Source: Pomphorhynchus laevis
Taxonomy: Eukaryota; Acanthocephala; Palaeacanthocephala; Echinorhynchida; Pomphorhynchidae
NCBI GenBank assembly: GCA_012934845.2
Contig: WNNJ02003004.1
Span: forward strand, 168,457 to 232,456
Length of the DNA: 64,000 nucleotides
Direction of reading: 5' to 3'
This document shows positions 51,821 to 62,560 of the stretch, one piece after another. The number at the start of each line of letters is the position of its first letter. The first letter of the stretch is position 1. The position numbers and the translations under genes were made by a program. The notes below the pieces were generated by a model. That model was not told the origin of the DNA, made no database searches, and was given only the letters and a program-made list of their open reading frames with translations.

Positions 51821-52429
51821 AATCGAACGATCTTTTGAATAATAATTTGTAAGTATGTGTAGTTGTCATAATTGTGTGTTAAAGTTGTAATTGGGTTTTG
51901 GAAACAGTAAACTTTTTTCTGAGTTTTCAGTATATTGTAATAATAAATCATTAAAATGTATTGTCTGAAGAGGCCAATTGCGGTGACGAAAATTTACTAT
52001 TTTGTTTATTTGATTCTTGTGAAACAGCCCCGACATTATTAAATTTACTCCAAAAGTAATTTTACATGATAAAATGAACATTAATATTTGTTTGAAAGTT
52101 GATATTAAAGTATTTATTCAAAAGCTTTATTCTACGCGGTGGATTGACGAGATCAGTGATGAATTTTTCTTTAAATCTAATAAATATTCTAACAATATTC
52201 GTAATGATTTTAAATAAAATTTACATTTTACTTTCAAAATGTTACTCAATCAAGATAACTTCTTGGTATTTTAGAATCGAGACAGTTTTGTTTCGATTAT
52301 TTTTTTAGAATCGAAACAAGCACGATTGTTTTGTGCGTGTTCAAACGTGATGCTTGCAATTAAATGATGCTCTACCCGCTATGCATTAATATAAATGCAT
52401 AGCGACTGGCAAAAGTCTATAAATTCGCA
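51821..52429. other. AT-rich; possible 5' leader of the RLE LINE
   Basis: The first part may be the LINE 5' untranslated region, but no second 5' end is available for comparison. No exon was supported. A gaatcgaaaca direct repeat occurs near 52272 and 52308. Confidence 0.35.
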
Positions 52430-52960
52430 GGAATGATTTCCTTAAATTCCTTATAGACCATCCAAGTATTACAGCATGTTGAAACGTTAGTTATTTGGGC
52501 CTGCGCCCTGATAATCCACTGAGTACTAACGTCGGCGCAGGATTATATTAGTGGTTAGGTCGTGTTGCAGCTGGTTCGTGACGATATTTGTACATAGTTT
52601 GTAGACACATGTTCAGAATTAAAGTATAGAAAAGTATGACCGTTGCACGGAATGATGACCTGCTCTGGAAATCTATTTCGACAATTGTTAGACCGGTAAG
52701 GAGTCAATAAAGTCGCAGGAATGTTTCGTGCAATTTTTCAACGACTTGCTGGATTCTCTATATACCATATAAGTATTACAGCATGTTGAAACGTTAGTGC
52801 TCAGGGCTTGCGTCCAGATGATCCACTGAGTACTAATGTCTGCGCAGGATGTTGTTGCTTAGATATTGTGTCAACTGATTCGTGACGATATGCGTACACT
52901 AGTTTGCAGACACATGTTTAGGATTAAAGCATATAGAAGTATGACATCCTTACATTTCAC
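52430..52960 (+). repeat. 307-bp tandem pair with interleaved complementary arms
   Basis: Two diverged copies (aagtatt of copy 1 at 52464, of copy 2 at 52771). Copy 1 has GAA then ACGTTAGT (52484-52491), CCTGCGCC (52500-52507), CTGATAA (52508-52514), ACTAACGT (52525-52532), C, GGCGCAGG (52534-52541). Both 8-bp helices are perfect and interleaved. In copy 2 the changes keep most pairs through G-U wobble. No coding capacity. Confidence 0.7.
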
Positions 52961-53512
52961 AGATTAATATAAATATAATAAAAATATAAAATCGTAAATA
53001 ACGGAAATCGTAAATAATACAATAAATAACATAAATAATTAATATAAAATATAGTAAATATAGTAATAATACAAATATAATATAATTTCATAATTTAAAT
53101 AAACAAGTATGATATTATACTATAATATGATATTAATATTATATTAATTTAACAATTAATATATTAATTTAATATCAATTAATATATTAATACATTTAAC
53201 TAATGATTGATAAAATATTAACAATTAATATATTATAATAGTTGATCATCTTATCTGCTAATTGTTACATTTCGATATATTGATATGCACCTACTTTGGT
53301 TCGATATAATTGTGAGATTAAATTTGTGAACTTAGCTTTATGATGAAATTATTATAAACTTTAAACATTCACTTCAAACTTTTTTAGTTTTATCTATCTA
53401 ATATTAGATGTCTTCTATTTTGCATCACTTCTTTTAATATTACTGTAAATGCAAAGTATCATTTTGTGATTGCAATTTATAAACAATATGTCAAGCTTAT
53501 TTGCTCGAATTT
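52961..53512. other. AT-rich, no gene seen
   Basis: Dominated by ataataatata-type low-complexity sequence up to about 53240. The remaining 270 bp are downstream of the gene ending at 53513 and may include its 3' untranslated region. Confidence 0.4.
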
Positions 53513-55250
53513 TTACTTCATTTGTTGTCGTAAGTTTATAACATACGTTTCCGGTATGACATTGAAGTCCTTTGGCTCGCTGAGATCTTCACAATTGCGA
53601 TTATTGCTACCTTAAAAATTATTTCACATATTATATAGAGGCATAAAATTAAGTAATATTAGGCATAACATTAAACTATACTACCGTATAGCTCAGTTGA
53701 CCAGTGACCATATTCTCTATTGCAAGTGTTTCTAATCATTGTACGACTAGCCGGCCGAGGCGATGACCTCGGATAGAAAACACTATCATCTGTAAATTGC
53801 GTGTGATGATGGTAAAGCTTTGGCTGTACAATTGAATAATTATTACAATATTTGTTAGTATATATTTGATGAGATTCACTTAATTCCTTATTCAACATAT
53901 CTAGCACAGCACATCCATCATCTACATCAGATACCGTAGTCCGCTCCAGCGGATACAGGCCAACTGAACCTGCTGAGTGTTCGACAATATTTTTTATGTA
54001 AGATTGTTCATCATCGTTATAATCGTTGGCTAAGTCAGTAGAAAATTTTCCATGCACGATATTTGAATATTTATAAGATCCGATGCTGGAAGAAAGCTCT
54101 CTCTCCATTTCTGAATCTGCAGTTTGAATATTATCAAGAGATTTGTGATTTGCATTCATTTCAAAAGCAGTATCCCTAAGCTCAGTTGATAGAATGGCTA
54201 AACAAATAATTCAATAATTAGCAAATAATCAAAAATAACCGTAAATGCTAGCAAATATAATATCAAATGTAATTAATTATTAAATAATAGAATTTAAAAA
54301 TTAAATATTATTGATAACTACTACTGTTACTAAACAAAATGCCACTTTACTTGTTTTTGATTCATTGACCGTTTGTTTGTCATCATCTTCAATGACTGGT
54401 TCTGCAATCGCTGAAATTGGCTCATCTTAAATCATAACAGATAATGCACGAACTGAGCATTTCCTCAATAATTACCTATCGAATCAATCGTATCATCATT
54501 TTGTGAGATGTCTGAAATTTTAATTTTCTTCTGTTTTGTTGATTTAATGGTAGATTTTATACTTTGGATGTTTGTTGCAACGCTGACAAATGAAGAAATA
54601 TTATTAGTAACATATTATTAACATATTATAATATTATTAATAACATTTAATTTAAAACGCTAGCTTTCCTAAACAGAGCTCTACACCATTCTATAATAAT
54701 ACAAATGCAACTTTTTTTATTTTATGGCGATCCTTGAAATTATTGCGTTATAAACTCATTTTGCTTGATTTTACAGTAAAACTATAAAAGCGATAAATTT
54801 ATTTTATATATTAATATTAATAACTTAATTATATTAATTTATCTAATATATTAATATACATTTGCGTATATATACGCAAATTTGCTATTTTGTGGAGATA
54901 TTATTTATTGTCAATCGTTAAAATCTTTGCGTTATAAACTCATTTTGTTGGATTTTACACTAAAATTGTTGTTATAAAGTTAAACTGACAATTAATAAGA
55001 TTTAAATTTATTAAATTAATAAAATTTACATTATTATGTAATACTGACATTATAATTTAGTTTCTTTTAATTTTAAAACAAAGAAAGCAGTGATTTATTT
55101 GTTTTTTTTTTTAAGAAGGAGCGCAAAATACAATTACCTGAACCAAGTTATTACTGACTTTGAGCCCGTAGTTATCGAATCCTTAGGTGCCCTGGGGGAG
55201 AACGCGAGAAATTTTTTGGTAACCCTCGGAAGAAAACTTCGGTATACAAC
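53513..55250 (-). CDS. Unrecognised gene, 3' five exons; acidic, low-complexity C-terminal region
   Basis: Exons, minus strand: about 55240-55138, 54582-54476, 54425-54351, 54197-53685, 53610-53513 (stop). Every junction is GT-AG and phases agree throughout, which is strong evidence for a real gene. The most upstream exon reads SPRAPKDSITTGSKSVITWF, which resembles the first strands of a fibronectin type III domain (P..., ...S V x x x W). This similarity is weak. Then comes a Lys/Ile-rich stretch (TKQKKIKIS), an acidic part (EPVIEDDDKQ) and about 200 residues rich in Ser, Asn, Asp and Tyr, with SSPRPASR near the end and final residues NLRQQMK. No membrane segment is seen in these exons. The tail looks disordered, as in the cytoplasmic part of a receptor, but that is inference. 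Upstream exons were not found. Confidence 0.7.
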
Positions 55251-56690
55251 TAGCGACTAGCATGCAGATAGAAACATATTACAGTGGATCAGTGCCGCTT
55301 TTCAGATAAGCAATATGACATGCACCCGCGAGTCGATCGACGACAGATGTCCCACAAAAAGAAGTCTGACATCTGGATACATTCACATTCTTTGAATTTT
55401 CTGTTTTATAAACTATTTTTTTATTTATTTTTAATCGCAAATGCCTTTTATCGTAAAATGGTTGGTGATCACAGTTTATTTAACTTGCACAGATTAACTT
55501 AATTAAGATTTGTTTCCAATATATAAATTATTCTATGCTTAGGCATAATAAATTATTCACACGAGGAAAATTCTTTTATAATTTTTTTTCTCGTGTGGAT
55601 AATTTACTATGTCCAAGCATAGCATTAGACGGCACACGAATGTAATTTTAAGAGATTATATAAAATCTAATATAATTTTCATATTTTATAAACATTATCC
55701 GATGGACAGATATGAATAAACAGTAAAGGATAGAAATAAAAAAAAACATTTTGATAAATATATCTGATTTCAGATATATAAAAGATAGATATAAAGATTA
55801 TAGTTATTATAACATATATATAAAGATTCTCACAACATCTTTGCACGATGAATCAATTAAACATTTATTTGGAAATTTTTTATATTGTCAATATATTAAA
55901 AATAATAATAAAATAATAAAATAACAATATAGTGGAAAAACCAAAACATTTTAAACAATAAATTGCAAACAAATTTTATGCTATAAATAAAATAACCAAT
56001 TAAATATTTCCAAATAAATTGGAAATTTATTATATTGTCAATATATTAAAAAATAAAAAATAATAAAATAACAATATAGTGGAAAAACCAAAACATTTTA
56101 AACAATAAATTGCAAACAAATTTTATGCTATAAAAATTTGAGTAAAATAAAAACCTAAAATTATATTGTCAATTTAAACGCTATTTTTTAATTTTACGAT
56201 TTGTAAAGTTTTACAATTTGATTAGTTAAACATTTATTTTATGAACTTTTATCTAATAAATTTAATTAATTAAATTTATTTATTATCTGATAAATAATAA
56301 TTTGTTTATTTAATAATTCGTAAGGATTCCAATTGTAAAAAGATATTATCATTATCTTATCATTAATTATTTAATGATTATTAAATCTTGATACCTTATA
56401 TTTCTGACCCTAACATATCTTGAGGTCCTCCATAAATAATTGTTAAATATTTATTAAATAAACGAAATTAACTTTAATTCTTTAGCTCTAACACTTCAAT
56501 GTTTAATTCTAATCTAATAATTGGCTAAAACTCCACTTATAGTATGTACACAGTGTGTTCAACCGCTTTAAAACAGTTATGATGGTTAAAACTATTATTT
56601 CGACTTTAATAGCCCGTATCACTCAAATGGCATGAATATAATATTTATTGAAATTAAATCAGGAAAACCGGAAAATTAGACCAAAAAATT
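55251..56690. other. Mostly AT-rich non-coding sequence
   Basis: Bases 55250-55400 are GC-richer and could hold a further upstream exon of the gene ending at 53513, but no splice pair fits the frame. Bases 55860-55960 and 56000-56130 form a tandem duplication (ggaaattttttatattgtca ... acaaattttatgctata). The rest shows nothing further. Confidence 0.4.
55534..55621. repeat. 32-bp imperfect hairpin (foldback or miRNA-like)
   Basis: Arms 55534-55565 and 55590-55621 are complementary at 28 of 32 positions, and two of the remaining four are G-U in RNA. The 24-base loop is AT-rich and extends the pairing partly. It could be a tiny foldback element or a small-RNA precursor. Confidence 0.5.
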
Positions 56691-56693
56691 TGT

Positions 56694-56733
56694 TTTCTTG
56701 ACGTTTCACCCTTCTAGGGCTTTTTCAAAATTG
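56694..56733 (-). ncRNA. Hammerhead-like AGCCC...GGGT-GAAAC-GTC motif (candidate relic)
   Basis: On the minus strand a GAAAA box, AGCCC, a four-base loop, AGGGT, then GAAACGTC. It matches the short stem II / GAAAC / GTC part of minimal hammerheads, but the CUGANGA box is reduced to TTGAAAA. Comparable motifs lie at 21.2 kb and 62.9 kb. Confidence 0.3.
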
Positions 56734-57029
56734 TAATTAGCTAGAACACTTATAAATTTTCTAGTATTAGATGTTAATTATATATAAGAATAAATAAAGT
56801 TATTCAGAATAAATAAAAGTTCTGAATATAATAAAGTGATAGCAATTGAATAACACTTGATAATGGTGTACACACGTGCCACCGAAATATTGGATCAAAA
56901 TTACATAATAAATAATAATGTATGTTTGCCTTATTTACAATCTGATTATATTTCTTAATATAAGATATTCTTATAATCAGATTTTGTTTTTTCCTATATA
57001 TAGATGAACTACTAATTAAACCAAATCAG

Positions 57030-57800
57030 ATAACGGAGTTTACGTATTTAAAATAAATTATAAATTTAAAATTTAAATTTTGTTATAAATTTAAAATAAA
57101 GTTAAATGATTATAAATAATAAATAATTATATAAGATTTTACACAATTTATATTTATATAACGATAAAATATATTAAAATTTAAAATAAAAGTCAATTTT
57201 TATGAATTGACTAATAAATAGACGATGTATCAGAATAAGGAATAGAGGGAATTTGAAGGAACTACCATGTTATCAGGTTTCAATCACTATTCCTCGCCCC
57301 AATATCCAGCGAAGCTAAACGCATGGTCACTATTCCTCGACCCAGCATAGCAACTGAACCAGATGCATACTAATTACGTATTTTCACTGACGAAATTTGA
57401 TTATTTAGTGTATCTTATTCTCATAGATATGTATTTTCAATGGAACTAAAATGTAAGGAAACAATTCATGTCAGCTATCTGAGTATACGTATTTTATATT
57501 ATATATAAATTAAAAATAACGATAAATAATTATAAATAATAAATAATTAAAAAGAGATTTTATACAATTTATATTTATATAAGTTAAAATAAAAGTCAAT
57601 TTTTATGAATTAACTAAATAAATAATAATGTATGCTTGCCCTATTTATAGTCTGATTATATTTCTTAATATAAGATATTCTTAAAATCAGGTTTTGTTTT
57701 TTCCTATATCAAGATAAAGTGCTAATTAGACCAAATCAGATAACGGAGTTTACGTATTTAAAATAAATTATAAATTTAAAATTTAAATTTTGTTATAAAT
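57030..57800 (-). repeat. Dispersed structured family copy, partly duplicated
   Basis: Read on the minus strand, 57420-57200 carries the same core as the 22-24 kb copies, including GAAACCTGATAACATGGTAG and TTCCTT, with the left arm segment (GAGGAATAGTGA) duplicated. Flanking AT-rich blocks 56960-57110 and 57680-57798 are near-identical to each other, so part of this stretch was duplicated. The ribozyme-bearing insertion begins right at the end of the second block. Confidence 0.65.
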
Positions 57801-58045
57801 TGGTATGGTTTGCTTACGCGAACCATACCAGATGTAAGGCTGGTTACCGTGGAGGAGCGTGCGCTTAGTGAATTCTTTTCATAGCTTCACTAAGGATTAA
57901 GTACTGCCGAAGTTGTGTAGCTACAGGGCCACACTGATGAGACCACCCTGTAGTGATGAGTAGACTAAGGTCGAAACGCCTCATTGTAGGCTAAGCGTCT
58001 GTGGTAGGCGCATTTCGGGTTAAGCTTCCCGACGAAGGTTGTAAA
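57801..58045 (+). mobile_element. Retrozyme-like structured insertion
   Basis: A GC-richer segment interrupting an AT-rich repeat (second copy of aaattttgttataaatt, cut at 57798). It contains a perfect 10-bp hairpin (57801-57810/57821-57830), a perfect 9-bp hairpin (57864-57872/57886-57894), a full hammerhead ribozyme (57929-58004) and a 5-bp TCGGG/CCCGA hairpin (about 58015-58032). No open frame. The 3' border is estimated, since no second copy exists in the window. Small hammerhead-bearing non-coding retroelements (retrozymes) are known in animals, and this fits that class, or a hammerhead-bearing PLE terminus, by structure only. Confidence 0.6.
57929..58004 (+). ncRNA. Type I hammerhead ribozyme, all core residues present
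   Basis: Stem I CCACA (57929-57933) pairs with TGTGG (58000-58004). Core box CTGATGA is 57934-57940. Stem II GACC (57941-57944) pairs with GGTC (57969-57972) across a 24-base loop. GAA is 57973-57975. Stem III ACGC (57976-57979) pairs with GCGT (57995-57998) across 15 bases. The cleavage-site C is 57999, so cleavage would fall between 57999 and 58000. Thirteen Watson-Crick pairs plus every invariant core base, including the A15.1-U16.1 pair and GUC triplet, are met. With loops closed on stems II and III and stem I open it is type I, the form common in animals. Stem I is short, so full activity may need tertiary contacts. Confidence 0.88.
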
Positions 58046-58049
58046 AAAG

Positions 58050-59177
58050 CATGCAGGTTTATTTTTTCCTTATCGTGTTAATTAAAAAGGTTGTATTGAA
58101 ATTCTTTCTCATTAATATAACGTCACCAGCAGTTTTCAATTATTTTGTTGATTTGTATATTGTAAATTTAATATTTTAATAATATTTGATTGATTTATAT
58201 TTTTGCATCATAAGAAAGAGAACAATATCAGCATACTTCATTAAAAATTAGCGAAAAAATAATATATCAATAATAAATAATTTAAATTTTAATAATTAAT
58301 ATTTCACATATTATAAAATATTATGTAATATTTTTAAAATATTACAAGAGCGTGCAAAATAGCACAAATACTCATATAAGCTAGGTATTGCTAAGTGAGC
58401 AATCGTAGATCACCCAACGCATAATGATCATACGATATGATCATTTAATTGAAATTATTTCAATAAAAACAATCCATTGAAATGTACAATAAAGACAGCT
58501 TTCTTCATGATAAAACATTAGCATAATTTAATGACTAACAATAAAGTCGATATCGATATATCTATATGAACTGAATAATATTTAATTTTTGCTGTTGTAT
58601 TTCTTTGTTTCATTGTTTCGTGTGCCATTTCACTAAGGATATAATGTTTTTGCTTTTATTTTAATTTTCAACGTAAACAGTTCGAATCTGTCACACCTAG
58701 ATTGATTGGATCGTCATTGATTGGCACAGAAACTATCACATCTAGATTGATATAATCAATGGCAATATATTGTAGGTCAATATATGTATCAGGAAACTAA
58801 TGTTTTCAACGCTATTTTTTGTTTTGTACCTGATGATAAAAACAGTAGCTTTTGAAAATCGTAATAAAAATATGTTTGCATCACGCTCTCCAAATTAAAT
58901 AATGTATCTATATGGGTGAACAATTTATTATATATAGATTTATATCTTATTTTCCGCTTAAGAGTTTAAATTTATTTTTTTAACAAAATTTTTTAATTTA
59001 TATTTTAAATTTAATATTTTGATAATATTTGTTGATTTACACTTCTCCATTATAAGAGACAACTAAAATTCATCAAACTTAATTAGAATTAGTAGAAAAA
59101 TAATAATGTCTTATCAATAATACATAGTTTCAGTATTTCTGACAGAGATTACTATTATTATTAATAATATTATTATT
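58050..59177 (+). repeat. AT-rich region with two copies of a second dispersed family
   Basis: A block with ttgttgatttataaattgta, aatttaatattttaataata, cattataaga and aattagcagaaaaataata recurs at about 58120-58300, 58985-59150 and 60670-60850, with a fragment at 62495-62540. The copies flank the truncated LINE at 59.2-60.5 kb. No coding exon seen. Confidence 0.55.
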
Positions 59178-60520
59178 AATTGGACAACACTTGTGGATCG
59201 CCTTCAAACGGTTGCGAATATCGATCCTCATATAGCGTATGCCGGCTTAACACATTCCTTGCAATGGAAATGGACTCATTACTTTAGGACTACTCCCTGT
59301 CGTCTTCATTCGCTCATCCCCTTAACGCATGCAATACGTAATAGTTTGCTTGTTAAAATGTTGGGGCAAGATATAGGGGACGATATGTTTACTGTAGTGT
59401 CTTCACCGATCGAGTTAGGAGGTCTTGGAATATCGGATCCTGGACATGTTGCCCTTATCGAGTTTGAGAATTCAAGCAAAGTATGCGACACATATAATCA
59501 GGATTGGTGTGTCAAGACCTAAGGCATGCTCAACAAAATGTCGTTGCCGAACTTTCCAAAAATCGAATCAAATTATTTGCTTCACGTTTAGAAACTGTTT
59601 CAAATGCACTTCCTACGCATATTCGTCAATCCCTAAAATTTTCCAAAATAGGCGGATCATCAACATGGCTTAGTGCTTTACCTATTGCTTCAGAATGTGA
59701 ACTTCTTACTCCACATGAATTTAAAAATGCCATAGCGGTTCGTTACGGTGTTAATCCGCTAAATGTCCCACAATGTTCTTGTATTTGCGGTGGATCGAAT
59801 AAGCTGTCTCACCTGCTATCATGCAAGCGTGGTGGACTTCCGATATTAAGACATAATGCAGTGAGAGATCTTCTTGGACATGAGCTATCAACCGTGTGCT
59901 CTAGTGTTGAAATCGAACCCAAATTACAGCCAATAGATTCCTCTATATTGTTTCAAAGAGCCATTACATGCAAAGAGAATGAAGCTCGATTAGATGTCAG
60001 CTGCTGCGGTCTCGCTGGGTCACGATATGAGCGAACGTTTATTGACGTTTGTATTTTCAATCAGCATGCCATATCGTGTCAGAGTGAACCTTCAACTGCT
60101 TTCGATTACCATGAGCAACGTAAACGTTCAAAATACGATGAGCGGATAATTGACGTAGAGCGTGCCGTTTTCATTCCAGTCATTTTCACGTCATCTGGTG
60201 GTATAGGTCCCGCTGCGATGCCTTTCTTACGCACACTGGCCAAGTTAAAATCCGTAAAGACGCAAACTCCTTATGCTGATTGCATATGTAAGCTAAAAAG
60301 AAAAATTGGTTTTGTTTTATGCAAAGCTGCCTCGAATTGTATAAGAGGCGCACGATCGACGAGCCGGGCTGCTGTTAAGAAAGTCACATTCGTTGACTGT
60401 TGAAATCATGAATCGCTTATATGTTTGAACAATTTTTCTCTTATTCTTTTTCAAAAAAATACATTTTTCTTTAAAAAAATTAATAATAATACAATTATTA
60501 TTTATAATAATACAATTTCA
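59178..60520 (+). mobile_element. 5'-truncated RLE-type LINE
   Basis: Starts abruptly in the post-RT connecting domain (IAYAGLTHSLQWKWTHYFRT, about 59240). One frame shift near 59515 moves from the first frame to the second, which is then open to 60403 (299 codons from 59504). It contains a CCHC knuckle (CSCICGGSNKLSHLLSC, about 59780), RH...RD (about 59850), the restriction-like endonuclease (ARLDVSC ... RTFIDVCIF, about 59990-60060) and CIRGARST at the end. It is about half identical by eye to the copy at 48.7-51.8 kb, so the two are different subfamilies. 5' truncation is the usual product of target-primed insertion. Confidence 0.87.
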
Positions 60521-61290
60521 GTATTTCGGGAAAACAAAATCCACAGGTCAATAATAACTTATTGACTTGCTAATGACGTATTTCCTTTGATTAAATTTGA
60601 TTATCTGGTGTATCTTGTTCTAATGCAAAGCATAATTTTTATTATCATAAAAAATTTCGTTTAATAGTTTAAATAAATTTTTAATAATATTTTGTTGATT
60701 TATAAATTGTAAATTTAATATTTTAATAATATTTTGTTGATCTATAATTCTACATTATAAGAAGTAAAAAATTCATCAAACTTGCTTGAAAATTAGCAGA
60801 AAAATAATAATGTCTTACCAATAATACATAGTTTCAGTATTCCTTAGAGAGGTTATATTACCTCAATAACAAAGTCAACAGGTCAACCGGCAAAAGATGT
60901 AAGTACTAACACTCACACTTCGGTGGACCAACAACAGTTGGCCATCAGCCTGCGTGAATCATGCCATCTGAATATGATACACGAGCCTGAATATTGTGTA
61001 GGATCAAGTAATCCGGTCACATATCAGGTGCAAGTTTTTCAAGAAGCCGTAAATGAGCTCTGGGAATTAATTCATGCTCTGGTAATCATCAGACTGAATT
61101 GGCGTTACCTTTACAGGACGACACTGACGAGCCATAAATGTACCTTATTATGATATATACTCAAACACCAATAGTTTTAGACTATGAGTGTATGGAGGAG
61201 GAAGCATTGTATTGGGCTCGTCAGGAGGGGAACCACGTTCCGAAATAACTTGTCAGTAGAATAAATCAGATTAAATAACTGTGTCTATAT
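60521..61290. other. Repeat copy then unidentified GC-richer insert
   Basis: Bases 60670-60850 are the third copy of the ttgttgattt family. Bases about 60880-61255 are clearly less AT-rich and contain a 76-codon plus frame (60923-61153) without recognisable similarity. A small decayed element is likely. Nothing here could be named. Confidence 0.4.
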
Positions 61291-61473
61291 ACTATAAATA
61301 AAAATAAAGATAATGTTCAAATTAATAATGATGATAATAGTTTTTGATAATAATGTTTTCAAGTTTATACATCGACAGAGTAATTGCCAATTTGAATTGT
61401 AAAATCTGCAATTTGACAAATTCAAATGGTCAAATTTGAAGTATTATTTGAAGTATTATTTTAATGATAAAAT

Positions 61474-61910
61474 TTACCTTATTTGATTTACAGTATTATT
61501 CGAAATTGATGAAGTATATGCTTTTGCTAGTGATCTTAGATCGATTGATTGATTTTTCTTTGACATTTCTGGCCTTTCAATCAATTTCGCATACTAGAAA
61601 ATGATTGGTAGTAGAGTAGAGTATTCAAGATTTCTTTAAATAATCATACTTGCTTTATGTAGGAATCTGCATGTATCTTTGCAGCAGCGAATGTGGATAC
61701 CAGTAGAAAAATAAGAAACACGTTAATTCGATATTTAAATATGTCTAAATCCAGGTATAAATTTGATGGATATAGCTGACTTGATTTGGACAGACTGAAC
61801 TTTAGATTGATTCCGATTTTTGGGTGTAAATTATCACTCTTAACTGTGGCGTGCAATACACAAGAAGAAAACCTTCGGCTCAATGGCAATCGTAACCTTT
61901 GTCGAAACAT
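61474..61910 (-). CDS. Small predicted mitochondrial membrane protein, two exons
   Basis: Exon 1 is 61910-61650 (87 codons); a 56-bp GT-AG intron leads to exon 2, 61593-61474, giving 126 aa. The N-terminus MFRQRLRLPLSRRFSSC is rich in Arg and Ser without acidic residues, as in a mitochondrial presequence. A hydrophobic helix follows (YRINVFLIFLLVSTFAAAKI, about residues 58-77). The remaining 50 residues (YAKLIERPEMSKKNQSIDLR and on) are hydrophilic. A single-pass inner-membrane protein, for example an accessory subunit or assembly factor of the respiratory chain, is plausible, but I do not recognise the family. The intron size fits the tiny-intron class of the two firmly identified genes. Confidence 0.6.
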
Positions 61911-62560
61911 ATCAAGTTTTATTTGTAAAATTTAAAACTCGTTAATAAAAATAAATGATACGAATTTATACATCACACTCTTTAATTCATACTGTTTAGT
62001 CACTAAAATAGTTTTTTTTATTTAATTTTATTATAGTTGAATTGTTACAGTAACAACTCATGGATAATTTAGATTTAAATTTATGTTTTCACTGAAAACA
62101 TAAAACCTTTAAATTTATTGCAAGCCTAATGTACGTTATGTTTCTCCAACACTTTTATTAAATTATTTATTTTAAAAATCAAAGTATATTTATATTTTTT
62201 CAAAGTATTGATAAAAATTCATCATAAAATAATTTTGCCTAACTTAGTTGATAATTAATCAGATCAGCTAACTGATTCGACCTATTTAAAAATAAATAAT
62301 AAATAATTATATAAGATTTTATATAATTTATATCTATATAAAGTTAGAATTTAAAATTGAAATCAGTTTTTATAAATTAACTAATAAATAACAAACGATG
62401 TATCAGAGTAAGAATTAGAAGTCTTCAGGAGATATTATATTCTTATACAAAGTTTATTATTTAATAACCATCCATAAAAATTTTCTGCTTACGAGTTTAA
62501 ATTTATTTTTAATAATATTTTGCTGATTAAATAAATTATTATAAATAATAATAGTTTAAA
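61911..62560. other. AT-rich; dispersed family tail on the minus strand
   Basis: Bases 62240-62410 match the AT tail of the dispersed structured family in reverse (attaactaataaataacaaa, cgatgtatcagagtaag), ending near the structured core, which is mostly missing. A family-two fragment lies at 62495-62540. Confidence 0.5.

Noticed and set aside
60923-61153. 76-codon plus frame in a GC-richer block as a host gene
   Set aside because: No domain, no consistent splice sites, and it sits between repeat copies. More likely part of an unidentified decayed element.
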